A DNA stretch of 64,000 bases, from contig NZ_JAGSPN010000001.1 of assembly GCF_018139685.1 (NCBI RefSeq), forward strand, positions 1 to 64,000, read 5' to 3'. Positions 7,626 through 15,588 of this stretch are shown here, piece after piece. The notes beneath the pieces were generated by a model, which had not been told where the DNA came from, made no database searches, and saw only the letters and a list, made by a program, of their open reading frames with translations. Source of the stretch: Cognatundibacterium luofuense. Lineage in GTDB: Bacteria; Pseudomonadota; Gammaproteobacteria; Burkholderiales; Burkholderiaceae_D. The position numbers and the translations under genes were made by a program. Position 1 is the stretch's first letter, and every line of letters starts with the position of its first letter.

Positions 7626-9338
7626 ATGTTAGCTCAGCAAAAACAAGAAATTCTGCAACTTTTACAGGCAGCGGTGGCACCGCTGCTGGCCGGTACCGAA
7701 CTGCAACCTGTGATCGCGCTCGAACGTCCGCGCGATCCGGCGCACGGTGACGCCGCCTGCAATATCGCGATGCAGATCGCTAAACCGCTGCGCAAAAATC
7801 CGCGTGAAGTCGCCCAGCAAATTGCTGACAGCATCCTGGCACAGCAACATCCTATGATTGCCGCGGTCGAAATCGCCGGTCCGGGTTTCATCAATCTGCG
7901 CATCAGCACTGCCGCCAAACAAGCGGTGGCACAAATCATTCTGCGTCAGGGCAGCAACTATGGCCGCAGCCAGCGCGGCGCCGGTAAAAAAGTGGTGGTG
8001 GAATTTGTCTCCGCGAACCCGACTGGCCCGCTGCACGTAGGTCACGGCCGTCAGGCGGCACTCGGTGATGCGCTGTCCGCATTGCTGGATGCGCAGGGCT
8101 TTGCAGTCAGCCGCGAATTTTATTACAACGATGCCGGCGTACAGATCGGCAATCTGGCATTGTCGGTACAGGCACGTGCCAAAGGTTTCAAACCGGGTGA
8201 AGCCGGCTGGCCGGAATCGGCTTACAACGGTGATTACATCGCTGAAATCGCGGAAGATTTTCTGGCGAAGAAAACCACCGCCGCCAGCGATGGTCTGCCA
8301 GTCACGGCATCCGGCGATGTGAATGATATCGATTCTATCCGTGCATTTGCAGTTGCTTATCTGCGCCGCGAACAGGATACCGATCTGCAGGCATTCGGCG
8401 TGAAGTTCGATACCTATTATCTGGAATCCTCGCTGTACACCGACGGTAAAGTCGAAGGTGCTGTGAATGCGCTGATCGCTGCCGGTAAAACTTACGAGCA
8501 GGATGGCGCGCTGTGGCTGCGCACGACCGAATACAAAGATGATAAAGACCGCGTCATGCGTAAGACGGACGGTACTTACACTTACTTCGTACCGGATGTG
8601 GCTTACCACGTGACCAAATGGGAACGCGGCTATCAGCAGGCGATCAATATTCAGGGCAGCGATCATCACGGCACCATTGCCCGTGTGCGCGCTGGCTTGC
8701 AGGCACTGAACGTCGGTATTCCGCAAGGCTATCCTGACTACGTGCTGCACAAAATGGTCACCGTCATGAAAAACGGTGAAGAAGTCAAAATCTCTAAACG
8801 TGCCGGTTCGTATGTGACGGTGCGTGACCTGATCGAATGGTCGGGCAACGGCGACATCGTGAAAGGTCGTGATGCGGTGCGCTTCTTCCTGATTTCACGT
8901 AAAGCGGATACGGAATTCGTGTTCGATGTAGACGTGGCGCTGGCACAAACCGATGAAAATCCGGTTTACTACGTGCAGTATGCGCATGCCCGTATTTCCC
9001 GCGTACTGTCGCAATTCAGCAGCGATGACGCGGAACTGGCGAAACTGGCAGATACCGATCTGAGCCTGCTGACCGCACCGCGCGAAGCCAGTCTGCTGGC
9101 GAAACTGGCAGAGTATCCGGAAATGCTGGAAAAAGCGCTGGATGAACTCGGCCCGCATCAAGTGGCCTTCTATCTGCGTGATCTGGCTGGCGAATTGCAC
9201 AGCTACTACAATGCCGAGCGTGTACTGGTGGATGATGAAGCCCTCAAACGTGCCCGTCTGGCGCTGTATCTGGCAACCCGTCAGGTCATCCGCAACGGTC
9301 TGTCCCTGATCGGCGTATCGGCACCGGAACAAATGTAA
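7626..9338 (+). CDS. argS: arginyl-tRNA synthetase
   Basis: 570 residues, a typical ArgRS length. It charges tRNA-Arg with arginine in the cytoplasm. The N-terminal Add-1-like domain (residues 1-105) is followed by the class I catalytic domain with the HIGH-type motif [13 protein letters not shown] (HVGH at 137-140) and a KMSK-type motif KISKRAG. The C-terminal helical domain contains the VQYAHAR stretch that ArgRS uses for anticodon binding. ATG 7626 is chosen because it gives the family N-terminus; frames further upstream run through the hairpin region. It leads the plus-strand set argS, SPOR protein, dsbA, common in Burkholderiales. Confidence 0.97.
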   Translation: MLAQQKQEILQLLQAAVAPLLAGTELQPVIALERPRDPAHGDAACNIAMQIAKPLRKNPREVAQQIADSILAQQHPMIAAVEIAGPGFINLRISTAAKQAVAQIILRQGSNYGRSQRGAGKKVVVEFVSANPTGPLHVGHGRQAALGDALSALLDAQGFAVSREFYYNDAGVQIGNLALSVQARAKGFKPGEAGWPESAYNGDYIAEIAEDFLAKKTTAASDGLPVTASGDVNDIDSIRAFAVAYLRREQDTDLQAFGVKFDTYYLESSLYTDGKVEGAVNALIAAGKTYEQDGALWLRTTEYKDDKDRVMRKTDGTYTYFVPDVAYHVTKWERGYQQAINIQGSDHHGTIARVRAGLQALNVGIPQGYPDYVLHKMVTVMKNGEEVKISKRAGSYVTVRDLIEWSGNGDIVKGRDAVRFFLISRKADTEFVFDVDVALAQTDENPVYYVQYAHARISRVLSQFSSDDAELAKLADTDLSLLTAPREASLLAKLAEYPEMLEKALDELGPHQVAFYLRDLAGELHSYYNAERVLVDDEALKRARLALYLATRQVIRNGLSLIGVSAPEQM

Positions 9339-9346
9339 TCCCGTAG

Positions 9347-9380
9347 CGGCCTGCGCAGCCAGTTCTGCTCAGGCCGTTTT
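9347..9380 (+). terminator. terminator after argS
   Basis: CGGCCTG (9347-9353) pairs with CAGGCCG (9370-9376), with an additional inner GCAG/CTGC stem, followed by TTTT. It separates argS from the SPOR gene 30 bases further on. Confidence 0.8.
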
Positions 9381-9410
9381 CTTGTCTGTCACTTCCATGT
9401 CCGGAGACAC

Positions 9411-10028
9411 ATGAAATCACCACAAAGCTCTGCCGCCCAGCGTGGCAGCACTCTGACCGGCCTGATTATTGGTCTGGTCATCGGTCTGGGTATTGCGGTT
9501 GCCGTTGCCCTGCTGATCAATAAATCCTCCACGCCGTTTATGAACAAAGGCGTTAAAGACAAACCGGATCAGCCGGTCAGCCAGCTGGGTGATCCGAATA
9601 AGCCTTTATTCGGCGGTAAAGAACCTGCCAAAGACGCAATCGCCAAACCGGCAGAGACGCGTCCTGTTGAAACGCCGCCACAGGTTGCCGTGGTCAAAGC
9701 ACCGGAAGTGAAAACCGAAGCGCCGAAAGAGAAACCGGCAGATGCCGCAAAAGCAGCGGAACCTGTGAAGGTGGAAGCAGCAGCCGATGACAAATACACG
9801 TATTATCTGCAGACTGGCGCGTTCAAAGAACAGGCTGATGCGGAAAGTGCGCGTGCACGGCTGGCGCTGATTGGTTTCGAAGCCAAGATCAGTGAAAAAA
9901 CCAGCGATACCGGTACCTTGTACCGTGTACGCACCGGTCCGTATCCGAATGCAGAAGCGATGAACCGTCAGCGTGCCAAACTGTCTGAGAATGGTGTCGA
10001 TGTCGCCATCGTCAAAACCCTGAAATAA
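9411..10028 (+). CDS. SPOR-domain protein (FtsN-like)
   Basis: 205 residues. A short cytoplasmic N-terminus and one transmembrane helix (LTGLIIGLVIGLGIAVAVALLI, residues 14-35) lead into a charged Lys/Pro/Ala-rich linker and a C-terminal SPOR domain (about 128-205; YYLQTGAFKEQADAESARA, then YRVRTGPY and a final VAIVKTL). SPOR domains bind denuded septal peptidoglycan, and this topology is that of FtsN-type cell-division proteins. The position between argS and dsbA is standard in this order. GGAG lies six bases before the ATG. Identity as the division protein itself, rather than another SPOR protein, is not certain. Confidence 0.9.
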   Translation: MKSPQSSAAQRGSTLTGLIIGLVIGLGIAVAVALLINKSSTPFMNKGVKDKPDQPVSQLGDPNKPLFGGKEPAKDAIAKPAETRPVETPPQVAVVKAPEVKTEAPKEKPADAAKAAEPVKVEAAADDKYTYYLQTGAFKEQADAESARARLALIGFEAKISEKTSDTGTLYRVRTGPYPNAEAMNRQRAKLSENGVDVAIVKTLK

Positions 10029-10052
10029 ACTGAGCCTTTGAAGGAAGTACAG

Positions 10053-10736
10053 ATGCAGATCCGGAGACAATTTTTTCGCAAAACCCTGATGCTGGGCGCA
10101 GGCCTGTTACTGGCCGCCGGTGCAATCGCTGCACCGAACACACCGAAAGCCGGCGTCGAATACAAAGTGCTGGGCAAACCGCAGCCAACCGAAGCCGGTA
10201 AAAAAATCGAAGTCATCGAATTTTTCGGTTACTTCTGCCCGCACTGCAATGCGCTGGATCCGATGCTGGAAGCCTGGCTGAAAAAACAGGGCGATAAAAT
10301 TGTGTTCAAACGTGTGCATGTCGGCTTTAGTGGCTTGGCGAATCAGCAAAAACTGTACGCAACACTGGATATCATGGGCAAACTCGGTACCCATCACGTC
10401 AAAGCCTTCAATGCGTATCATGTGGAGGGTAACCGTCTGAGATCCGAAGCCGATGTGATGAAATTCGTTGCGGCCTCGGGTCTGGATCAGCAAAAATTCA
10501 AAGAAGTATTTAACTCGTTTGGTGTGACCGGCAAAATCGGCCGCTATAACCAGTTACTCAACGATTATCAGATCGACAGCGTACCGACGATTGCGATTGA
10601 TGGCCGCTTTGTGACCTCGCCGGTGCAGGCTGTATCCACCATTGGCCGCGTGACGGAAGATGAACAAAACCGTGCGGTGCTGGTGGTGATGGATCAGCTG
10701 GTCAACATGGTTGCCAAAGAAAAAGGTCTGAAATAA
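10053..10736 (+). CDS. dsbA: thiol:disulfide interchange protein DsbA
   Basis: 227 residues. A signal peptide (RRQFFRKTLMLGAGLLLAAGAIAA, ending near residue 27) directs export to the periplasm. The thioredoxin-like fold has the active site CPHC (Cys62 and Cys65) in FFGYFCPHCN and a cis-proline loop at SVPTIAIDG. DsbA oxidises cysteine pairs in exported proteins and is re-oxidised by DsbB. The ATG at 10053, with AAGGAAG just upstream, is chosen over an upstream in-frame TTG, because it puts the basic region at the true N-terminus. A terminator follows, ending the SPOR-dsbA unit. Confidence 0.95.
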   Translation: MQIRRQFFRKTLMLGAGLLLAAGAIAAPNTPKAGVEYKVLGKPQPTEAGKKIEVIEFFGYFCPHCNALDPMLEAWLKKQGDKIVFKRVHVGFSGLANQQKLYATLDIMGKLGTHHVKAFNAYHVEGNRLRSEADVMKFVAASGLDQQKFKEVFNSFGVTGKIGRYNQLLNDYQIDSVPTIAIDGRFVTSPVQAVSTIGRVTEDEQNRAVLVVMDQLVNMVAKEKGLK

Positions 10737-10775
10737 CACAGTCTGCGCGGCGCAATCTGCGACGATGGCAGTATG

Positions 10776-10806
10776 CCGCCAGTCTCTGACTGGCGGTTTT
10801 TTTTTG
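10776..10806 (+). terminator. terminator after dsbA
   Basis: An 8-bp perfect GC-rich stem (10776-10783 with 10789-10796), a 5-base loop and a run of ten Ts. Confidence 0.93.
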
Positions 10807-10815
10807 AGAGAAGCT

Positions 10816-11601
10816 ATGAATGTGTTTATTACCGGCGCATCGTCCGGACTCGGTGAAGCACTGGCGCGTGCCTATGCCGCTAGCGGCGCCAGTCTGGGTT
10901 TGCTCGGACGCCGTGCTGATGCTTTGCAAGCGTTGAAAGACAGTTTGCCGCATCCGGAAAAACATCAGATCTATGTCGCCGACGTCAATGATCATGCGGC
11001 ATTGCATGCAGTGGCACAGGACTTTATCCGGCGCAGCGGCGAAGTGCATGTGGTGATTGCCAGCGCCGGTATATCAGCCGGAACGCTGACTGAACATGCG
11101 GAAGATCTGGCCATGATTCGCAAAGTCATGGACACTAATCTGCTGGCGACTGCTGCGACCTTTGCGCCGTTTATTCCGCATATGCAACAGCAAAAACGGC
11201 CGCAGGATTGCCGTCTGGTTGGTATTGCCAGCGTGGCCGGTATACGCGGCTTGCCGGGTGCAGAAGCTTACAGCGCATCCAAAGCGGCAGTCATCAGTTA
11301 TTGCGAATCGCTGCGCCTTGAAATGCGCGCCAGCGGTATCCGCGTGGTCACGATTGCACCGGGCTATATCGATACGCCGATGACGAAGGTGAATACTTAC
11401 GCTATGCCGTTTCTGATGCCAGCCGACCAGTTTGCTGCCCGCGCACTGCGCACCATTCAGGCAGGAACCTCGTATCGTGTGATCCCGTGGCAAATGGGCT
11501 GGGTCGCGCGCTTGCTGCGCATCCTGCCGAACTGGCTGTATGACTTCGCGTTCAGTCAGGCTCCGCGTAAAGGCCGCTTACCACCGGAATCTCAGCCATG
11601 A
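10816..11601 (+). CDS. short-chain dehydrogenase/reductase
   Basis: 261 residues, classical SDR. TGASSGLG cofactor loop at 6-13, N-A-G variant ASAGIS near 85-90, catalytic Ser/Tyr/Lys region (GIASVAGIRGLPGAEAYSASKAA written in two parts: Ser in IASVAG, YSASK for the Tyr-Lys pair) and the PGYIDTPM segment. An NAD(P)-dependent redox reaction is expected; the substrate is unknown. The C-terminal basic/hydrophobic tail (WVARLLRILPNWLYDF) may touch the membrane. The ATG at 10816 begins directly with the Rossmann strand MNVFITGAS. The stop overlaps the start of the next gene by four bases (ATGA), so the two are translated together. Confidence 0.9.
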   Translation: MNVFITGASSGLGEALARAYAASGASLGLLGRRADALQALKDSLPHPEKHQIYVADVNDHAALHAVAQDFIRRSGEVHVVIASAGISAGTLTEHAEDLAMIRKVMDTNLLATAATFAPFIPHMQQQKRPQDCRLVGIASVAGIRGLPGAEAYSASKAAVISYCESLRLEMRASGIRVVTIAPGYIDTPMTKVNTYAMPFLMPADQFAARALRTIQAGTSYRVIPWQMGWVARLLRILPNWLYDFAFSQAPRKGRLPPESQP

Positions 11602-12389
11602 GCAGCGCATTTAGTACTGACGCCATCGGACAAAGTCATCCGCCTTTCGCGAAAGGTAGTGCCCGTATTGTCAGTCTGGTGCCATCGCTGACCGAATTAA
11701 TTGTGGATCTGGGATTGGCGGATTCACTGGTTGGTCGTACCGGATTTTGTATTCACCCGCAGAACGTGGTGAAACCGATTCCCAAGGTTGGCGGTACCAA
11801 AGATGTGAATCTCGACAAAATCCGTAAGCTCGCACCAACCCACGTAGTGCTGAATATCGATGAAAACGAAAAGCCGGTGGCGGATGCGCTGGCGCAGTTC
11901 GTGCCGCATGTGATCGTCACCCATCCGCTGACCCTGCGTGACAATCTGGATGTCTATCGCCTGTTCGGGCAACTGTTCGGCGTGGAAGCTGCGGCGCAAG
12001 CCTTGTGCGATGAATTTGAAGCGGTTTACGCCCGTTTTGCGCAATCCGGCACAGAAAAACAGCAACCCCCGCTCGTTTACTGCATCTGGAAGGACCCCTG
12101 GATGACGATTTCGGCATCAACCTATATCGCGGACATGCTGCGCAGCAGTGGTCGTACCGTCTGGCATCCGTCCAGTGAACAGCGCTACCCGGCGTTCAGC
12201 TGGGAGGAGGCCTTACAGGCGGGTGTCGGTGAGGTCTGGTTATCGACCGAACCTTACCGTTTTCAGCCTGAACATGTGGATGCACTCGCGCCACAACTGG
12301 GCATACCAGTGCGGCTGGCAGATGGTGAAATGTGTTCGTGGTACGGTAGCCGGGCTATCGCCGGAATGAGATATTTGATGTCAGAATGA
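11598..12389 (+). CDS. helical-backbone metal receptor / cobalamin-binding-like protein, no signal peptide
   Basis: 263 residues in the BtuF/periplasmic-binding (type III) fold: ARIVSLVPSLTELIVDLGLADSLVG (first lobe, split here only in description), GGTKDVNLDKI, then the second lobe with the YCIWKDPWMTISASTYIADML region. BtuF-type proteins bind vitamin B12 or iron chelates in the periplasm, but this one lacks a signal peptide, as seen in a group of cytoplasmic homologues of unclear role. Translationally coupled to the SDR (four-base overlap). A TonB-dependent receptor gene lies 211 bases downstream; a shared substrate is possible but unproven. Confidence 0.8.
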   Translation: MSSAFSTDAIGQSHPPFAKGSARIVSLVPSLTELIVDLGLADSLVGRTGFCIHPQNVVKPIPKVGGTKDVNLDKIRKLAPTHVVLNIDENEKPVADALAQFVPHVIVTHPLTLRDNLDVYRLFGQLFGVEAAAQALCDEFEAVYARFAQSGTEKQQPPLVYCIWKDPWMTISASTYIADMLRSSGRTVWHPSSEQRYPAFSWEEALQAGVGEVWLSTEPYRFQPEHVDALAPQLGIPVRLADGEMCSWYGSRAIAGMRYLMSE

Positions 12390-12530
12390 CGATATATTTG
12401 AAAATAATTTTGTCAATTTGTGAAAATTTCGAAGAAAAGACGTAATCGTGCAACAGCCTGATTGACCCTTGCGCATCGCAGCAGGGATACTGACTCCTCC
12501 AAAAATAACAAGCAATCGCTGATACCAGAT

Positions 12531-12557
12531 TGCCATGCGGCAAAAAAAAGCATGGCA
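12531..12557. other. hairpin in the leader of the TonB receptor gene
   Basis: TGCCATGC (12531-12538) pairs perfectly with GCATGGCA (12550-12557) around an A-rich loop, 43 bases before the start codon. No T run follows. It could influence translation or be an operator. No cobalamin-riboswitch box is visible in 12390-12600. Confidence 0.45.
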
Positions 12558-12600
12558 GACCAGTTCAGCATTTTGCACTTTCATTTGTGAGGAATTAAGT

Positions 12601-15003
12601 ATGACACCAATGCGCAGAGCGATCCTGCTCGCCTTGTATGGCACTGCCGGTCTTGCCGCGGTCACCCCGCTGACTGGTATGGCTCAGTCCACCACCAATG
12701 CTGAAAAGCTGGTGGAACCACCACTGCAAACGCTGACCATTGTCGGCTCACGCAAGCTGAACTCATCGGCAACCGAAACACCGGTGCCGGTCGATTTTAT
12801 TCCTGTCAGCAAAGCGGCCGAATCGGGCGGCCAGTTCGATCTGGCCCAGACACTGGCGAATATTTCGCCTTCATTCAACTCTACCCGCCAGACCGGCGCC
12901 GATGGCGCAGATCTGGTGGATTCGGCAGCACTGCGTGGTCTTGGTTCAGACCAGACGCTGGTGCTGGTCAATGGAAAACGTCGTCATACGGTGTCGCTGG
13001 TAAATTTGTTTGGTGCGCGCAACCGTGGCAATACCGGTACCGATATGAATGCGATTCCTGTCATGGCAATCAGCAATATTCAGGTCTTGCGTGATGGCGC
13101 AGCAGCGCAGTATGGCTCGGATGCGATTGCCGGTGTGCTGGATATTTCGCTGAAAAAATCCCTGGGCTGCGAAGCCAGCTTTGGTTACAGCCAGTACTCT
13201 GCCGGTGATGGTAAAAACTATGCTCCTTCTGCCTATTGCGGTTTCCGTGTCGGTGAGGCGGGTGTGATCGGCATCACGGCAGAATACACAGATCGCGGTC
13301 GTTCTAACCGTGCCGATCCGGGTAATCCGCGTACCATCGGTGATGCACGTGTGACTGGCCCAACGGTGTACATCAACGGCGAAGTACCAAACGGTGGCGG
13401 CGATAAATTCTATTTCACACTTGGCAATCAGCAGCGTCGTGCTTCTTCTGCTGCCTGGGCGCGTGGTGGCGTTGGCACAGACGATATTCCTAGCCGTAAT
13501 TCTGCTGCCATGTATCCGGGCGGATTTGTGCCGTATATCAACGGTGATATTAATGATATCTACGGTATTGCCGGTTACCGTATGCGCGTCGGCGAATGGA
13601 GTGCAGATTTATCGCAAACCTACGGCTATAACCGCCTGAAATATGAAATTTCGAATACCCTGAATGCATCGATTGCAAATAAAGACTTAACATCCGGTGG
13701 CAAAGGTATCAGCCCGAGTGTATTTGATGCCGGTGGTTTTTCGTTTGCACAGGCAACCACCAATCTGGATTTCAGCCGCTATTTCGACAACTGGTTCATG
13801 GGAACGAATGTCGCTTTCGGCGCAGAATACCGCTACGAAAAATATCAGATTTTCGCAGGTGAACCGGGTTCATACATCGATGCCGATGGTGTTGGCGTTG
13901 GCGGCAATGCCGGTAGTCAGGGTTTTCCGGGATTTCAGCCGGGCGACAGTACCAATAAAAACCGTAACAGTATTGCTGCCTATGTGGACATCGAAGCGGA
14001 TCTGACCAGCAAACTGAAATTGCAGACTGCAGTACGCGGTGAGCGTTACAACGACTTCGGTTCCACACTGACCGGAAAACTGGCCGCCAGTTATCAGGTG
14101 GTGGACGGATTTCTTGGCCGTGCCTCAGTCAGTACCGGCTTCCGTGCACCATCGCTGCAGCAAGTGTATTTCTCATCGACATTTACCGACTTCATCAGCG
14201 GTAAGCCTATGGATGTGGTACTGGCACCAAATGGCGGGACGGTTGCCAATGCAGCTGGTATCCCTAAGCTGACCGAAGAAAAATCCAAAAGCTACACGCT
14301 GGGTCTGACATTCAAGCCGAATCAGCAATTCTCAGCGACAGCCGACTTGTACCGCATCGACATCTCTGACCGTATCGTCTTGTCCGGTCGTTTTGATGCG
14401 ACCAACTATCCTGCACTGGGAGCGGTGTTGTCAGGGCTGGGTGTCGGCCAGGCGCAATTCTTTGTGAATTCGATCAGTACCCGTACTCAGGGTCTGGATC
14501 TGACGTCTTCATATAAAACAAACTTTGCTTCTGGCAAACTCACCACTTACTTCGCGGCGAATTTCAGCAAAACCGACGTGACTAAGGTAAAAGCGCCTGC
14601 TGCACTGAAGGGTTATGAAGATGTATTGCTGTCTGAGCGTGAACGCCTGTTTATTGAACAGGGTGGCCCGCGTCGCAAAGCGACCCTGAGCTTTAATTAT
14701 GAACAGGGCCCGTGGAATGGTGAATTTAAAATTATTCACTATGGTCCGCAAACACTGGGTACTTTCTCCGGTACGGCGAATGGCGTTGCGAATGCCTATT
14801 ACGCTCCGAAAACATCGGCAGATATGGCACTGACTTACGCTGTGAACGACAGCACAAAAATCACAGTGGGCGCCAATAACGTCTTTAACGTGAAACCGAA
14901 CCGTCAGGATCCGAACGAAACCGATAATGGTTTTTACTATGACAGCGTTCAGTTCGGACTGGGCGGTGCTTCGTACTTCGTAAAACTGTGGAAAAAATTC
15001 TGA
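12601..15003 (+). CDS. TonB-dependent outer-membrane receptor
   Basis: 800 residues. A signal peptide (cleavage near AMAQS) is followed by a TonB-box-like segment (LQTLTIVGSR), a plug domain (about 50-175) with the typical LRGLGSDQTLVLVNGKRR and VLRDGAAAQYGSDAIAGV motifs, and a 22-strand barrel ending in the aromatic terminus FVKLWKKF. It would import a scarce large substrate through the outer membrane using TonB energy; neither iron chelate, cobalamin nor sugar can be assigned from sequence alone. The ATG at 12601 is preceded by GAGGAATT and starts the signal peptide. It is transcribed alone and followed by a terminator. The cobalamin-receptor-like gene upstream is only a hint of substrate. 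Confidence 0.93.
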   Translation: MTPMRRAILLALYGTAGLAAVTPLTGMAQSTTNAEKLVEPPLQTLTIVGSRKLNSSATETPVPVDFIPVSKAAESGGQFDLAQTLANISPSFNSTRQTGADGADLVDSAALRGLGSDQTLVLVNGKRRHTVSLVNLFGARNRGNTGTDMNAIPVMAISNIQVLRDGAAAQYGSDAIAGVLDISLKKSLGCEASFGYSQYSAGDGKNYAPSAYCGFRVGEAGVIGITAEYTDRGRSNRADPGNPRTIGDARVTGPTVYINGEVPNGGGDKFYFTLGNQQRRASSAAWARGGVGTDDIPSRNSAAMYPGGFVPYINGDINDIYGIAGYRMRVGEWSADLSQTYGYNRLKYEISNTLNASIANKDLTSGGKGISPSVFDAGGFSFAQATTNLDFSRYFDNWFMGTNVAFGAEYRYEKYQIFAGEPGSYIDADGVGVGGNAGSQGFPGFQPGDSTNKNRNSIAAYVDIEADLTSKLKLQTAVRGERYNDFGSTLTGKLAASYQVVDGFLGRASVSTGFRAPSLQQVYFSSTFTDFISGKPMDVVLAPNGGTVANAAGIPKLTEEKSKSYTLGLTFKPNQQFSATADLYRIDISDRIVLSGRFDATNYPALGAVLSGLGVGQAQFFVNSISTRTQGLDLTSSYKTNFASGKLTTYFAANFSKTDVTKVKAPAALKGYEDVLLSERERLFIEQGGPRRKATLSFNYEQGPWNGEFKIIHYGPQTLGTFSGTANGVANAYYAPKTSADMALTYAVNDSTKITVGANNVFNVKPNRQDPNETDNGFYYDSVQFGLGGASYFVKLWKKF

Positions 15004-15064
15004 TACTCAGACACAGACCGGCTGCCTGACTCAGCAGCTCAGACAGCCGGATAAGTTTCGCCAG

Positions 15065-15092
15065 CGGCATCTTACGGGATGCCGTTTTTTTT
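15065..15092 (+). terminator. terminator after TonB receptor gene
   Basis: CGGCATC (15065-15071) pairs with GATGCCG (15078-15084), followed by eight Ts. An additional GC-rich inverted repeat (15018-15024 with 15044-15050) sits between it and the stop codon. Confidence 0.88.
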
Positions 15093-15162
15093 GCGAGCGG
15101 GTCAGCAGTCAGTTCCGGTGATGTTTAACCGACTGAAAACCGGCAATCAAAGCACGCAGCTA

Positions 15163-15588
15163 TCAGGCCAGAACTTTTTCCAGCATGGGCAGCAAGGCTT
15201 CTTTGCGTAAAGGCTTTTCTATCGTCCCCAGAAAATGCAGCCTTGCAAGTTGTGCGACCAGTGAAGCCGTATACAGCACTTTGGCACCCTGACCGGAAAT
15301 CAGAATGACAGAACCCTGAAAGTGACGATCACCTAAATGCCGCATGACTTCAAAGCCATCCATACCCGGCATCTGAATATCACACATAATTAAATCCGGT
15401 GCTGGCTGGTGATTCAGATTCAGTAGTGCATTGTCACCGCCCAGCGCAGTACTGACTTTTTTAATGCCGAGTTCTTCCAGCAATTCGGTTGCAAAATCCA
15501 GCTGAAAATCATCATCATCAATGATCATTACCCTGAGCTGGCTCAGGTCTAGTGTGCTTCCCTGCATTTTGATTTCTCCGTCACGCAT
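15163..15588 (-). CDS. stand-alone response regulator receiver
   Basis: 141 residues: a short N-terminal extension and one receiver domain (about 17-140) with the acidic pocket IIDDDD (24-26 region), phospho-acceptor Asp70 in [10 protein letters not shown], a Ser in LISGQG and the conserved Lys in EKPL. There is no output domain, so it probably acts as a phosphate shuttle or by protein contact. It resembles the third receiver (about 1206-1330) of the hybrid kinase upstream, including VILLS/VILIS and an unusually long alpha4 region. ATG 15588 has GGAG six bases upstream and overlaps the hybrid-kinase stop by eight bases. A second ATG at 15567 is also usable. Confidence 0.88.
   Translation of the reverse strand: MRDGEIKMQGSTLDLSQLRVMIIDDDDFQLDFATELLEELGIKKVSTALGGDNALLNLNHQPAPDLIMCDIQMPGMDGFEVMRHLGDRHFQGSVILISGQGAKVLYTASLVAQLARLHFLGTIEKPLRKEALLPMLEKVLA

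Noticed and set aside
7662-8750. Minus-strand 362-codon frame opposite argS
   Set aside because: Shadow of argS with no start signal and no recognisable domain.
12390-12600. Possible cobalamin riboswitch before the TonB receptor gene
   Set aside because: No B12-box-like conserved segment is visible, only a simple 8-bp hairpin.
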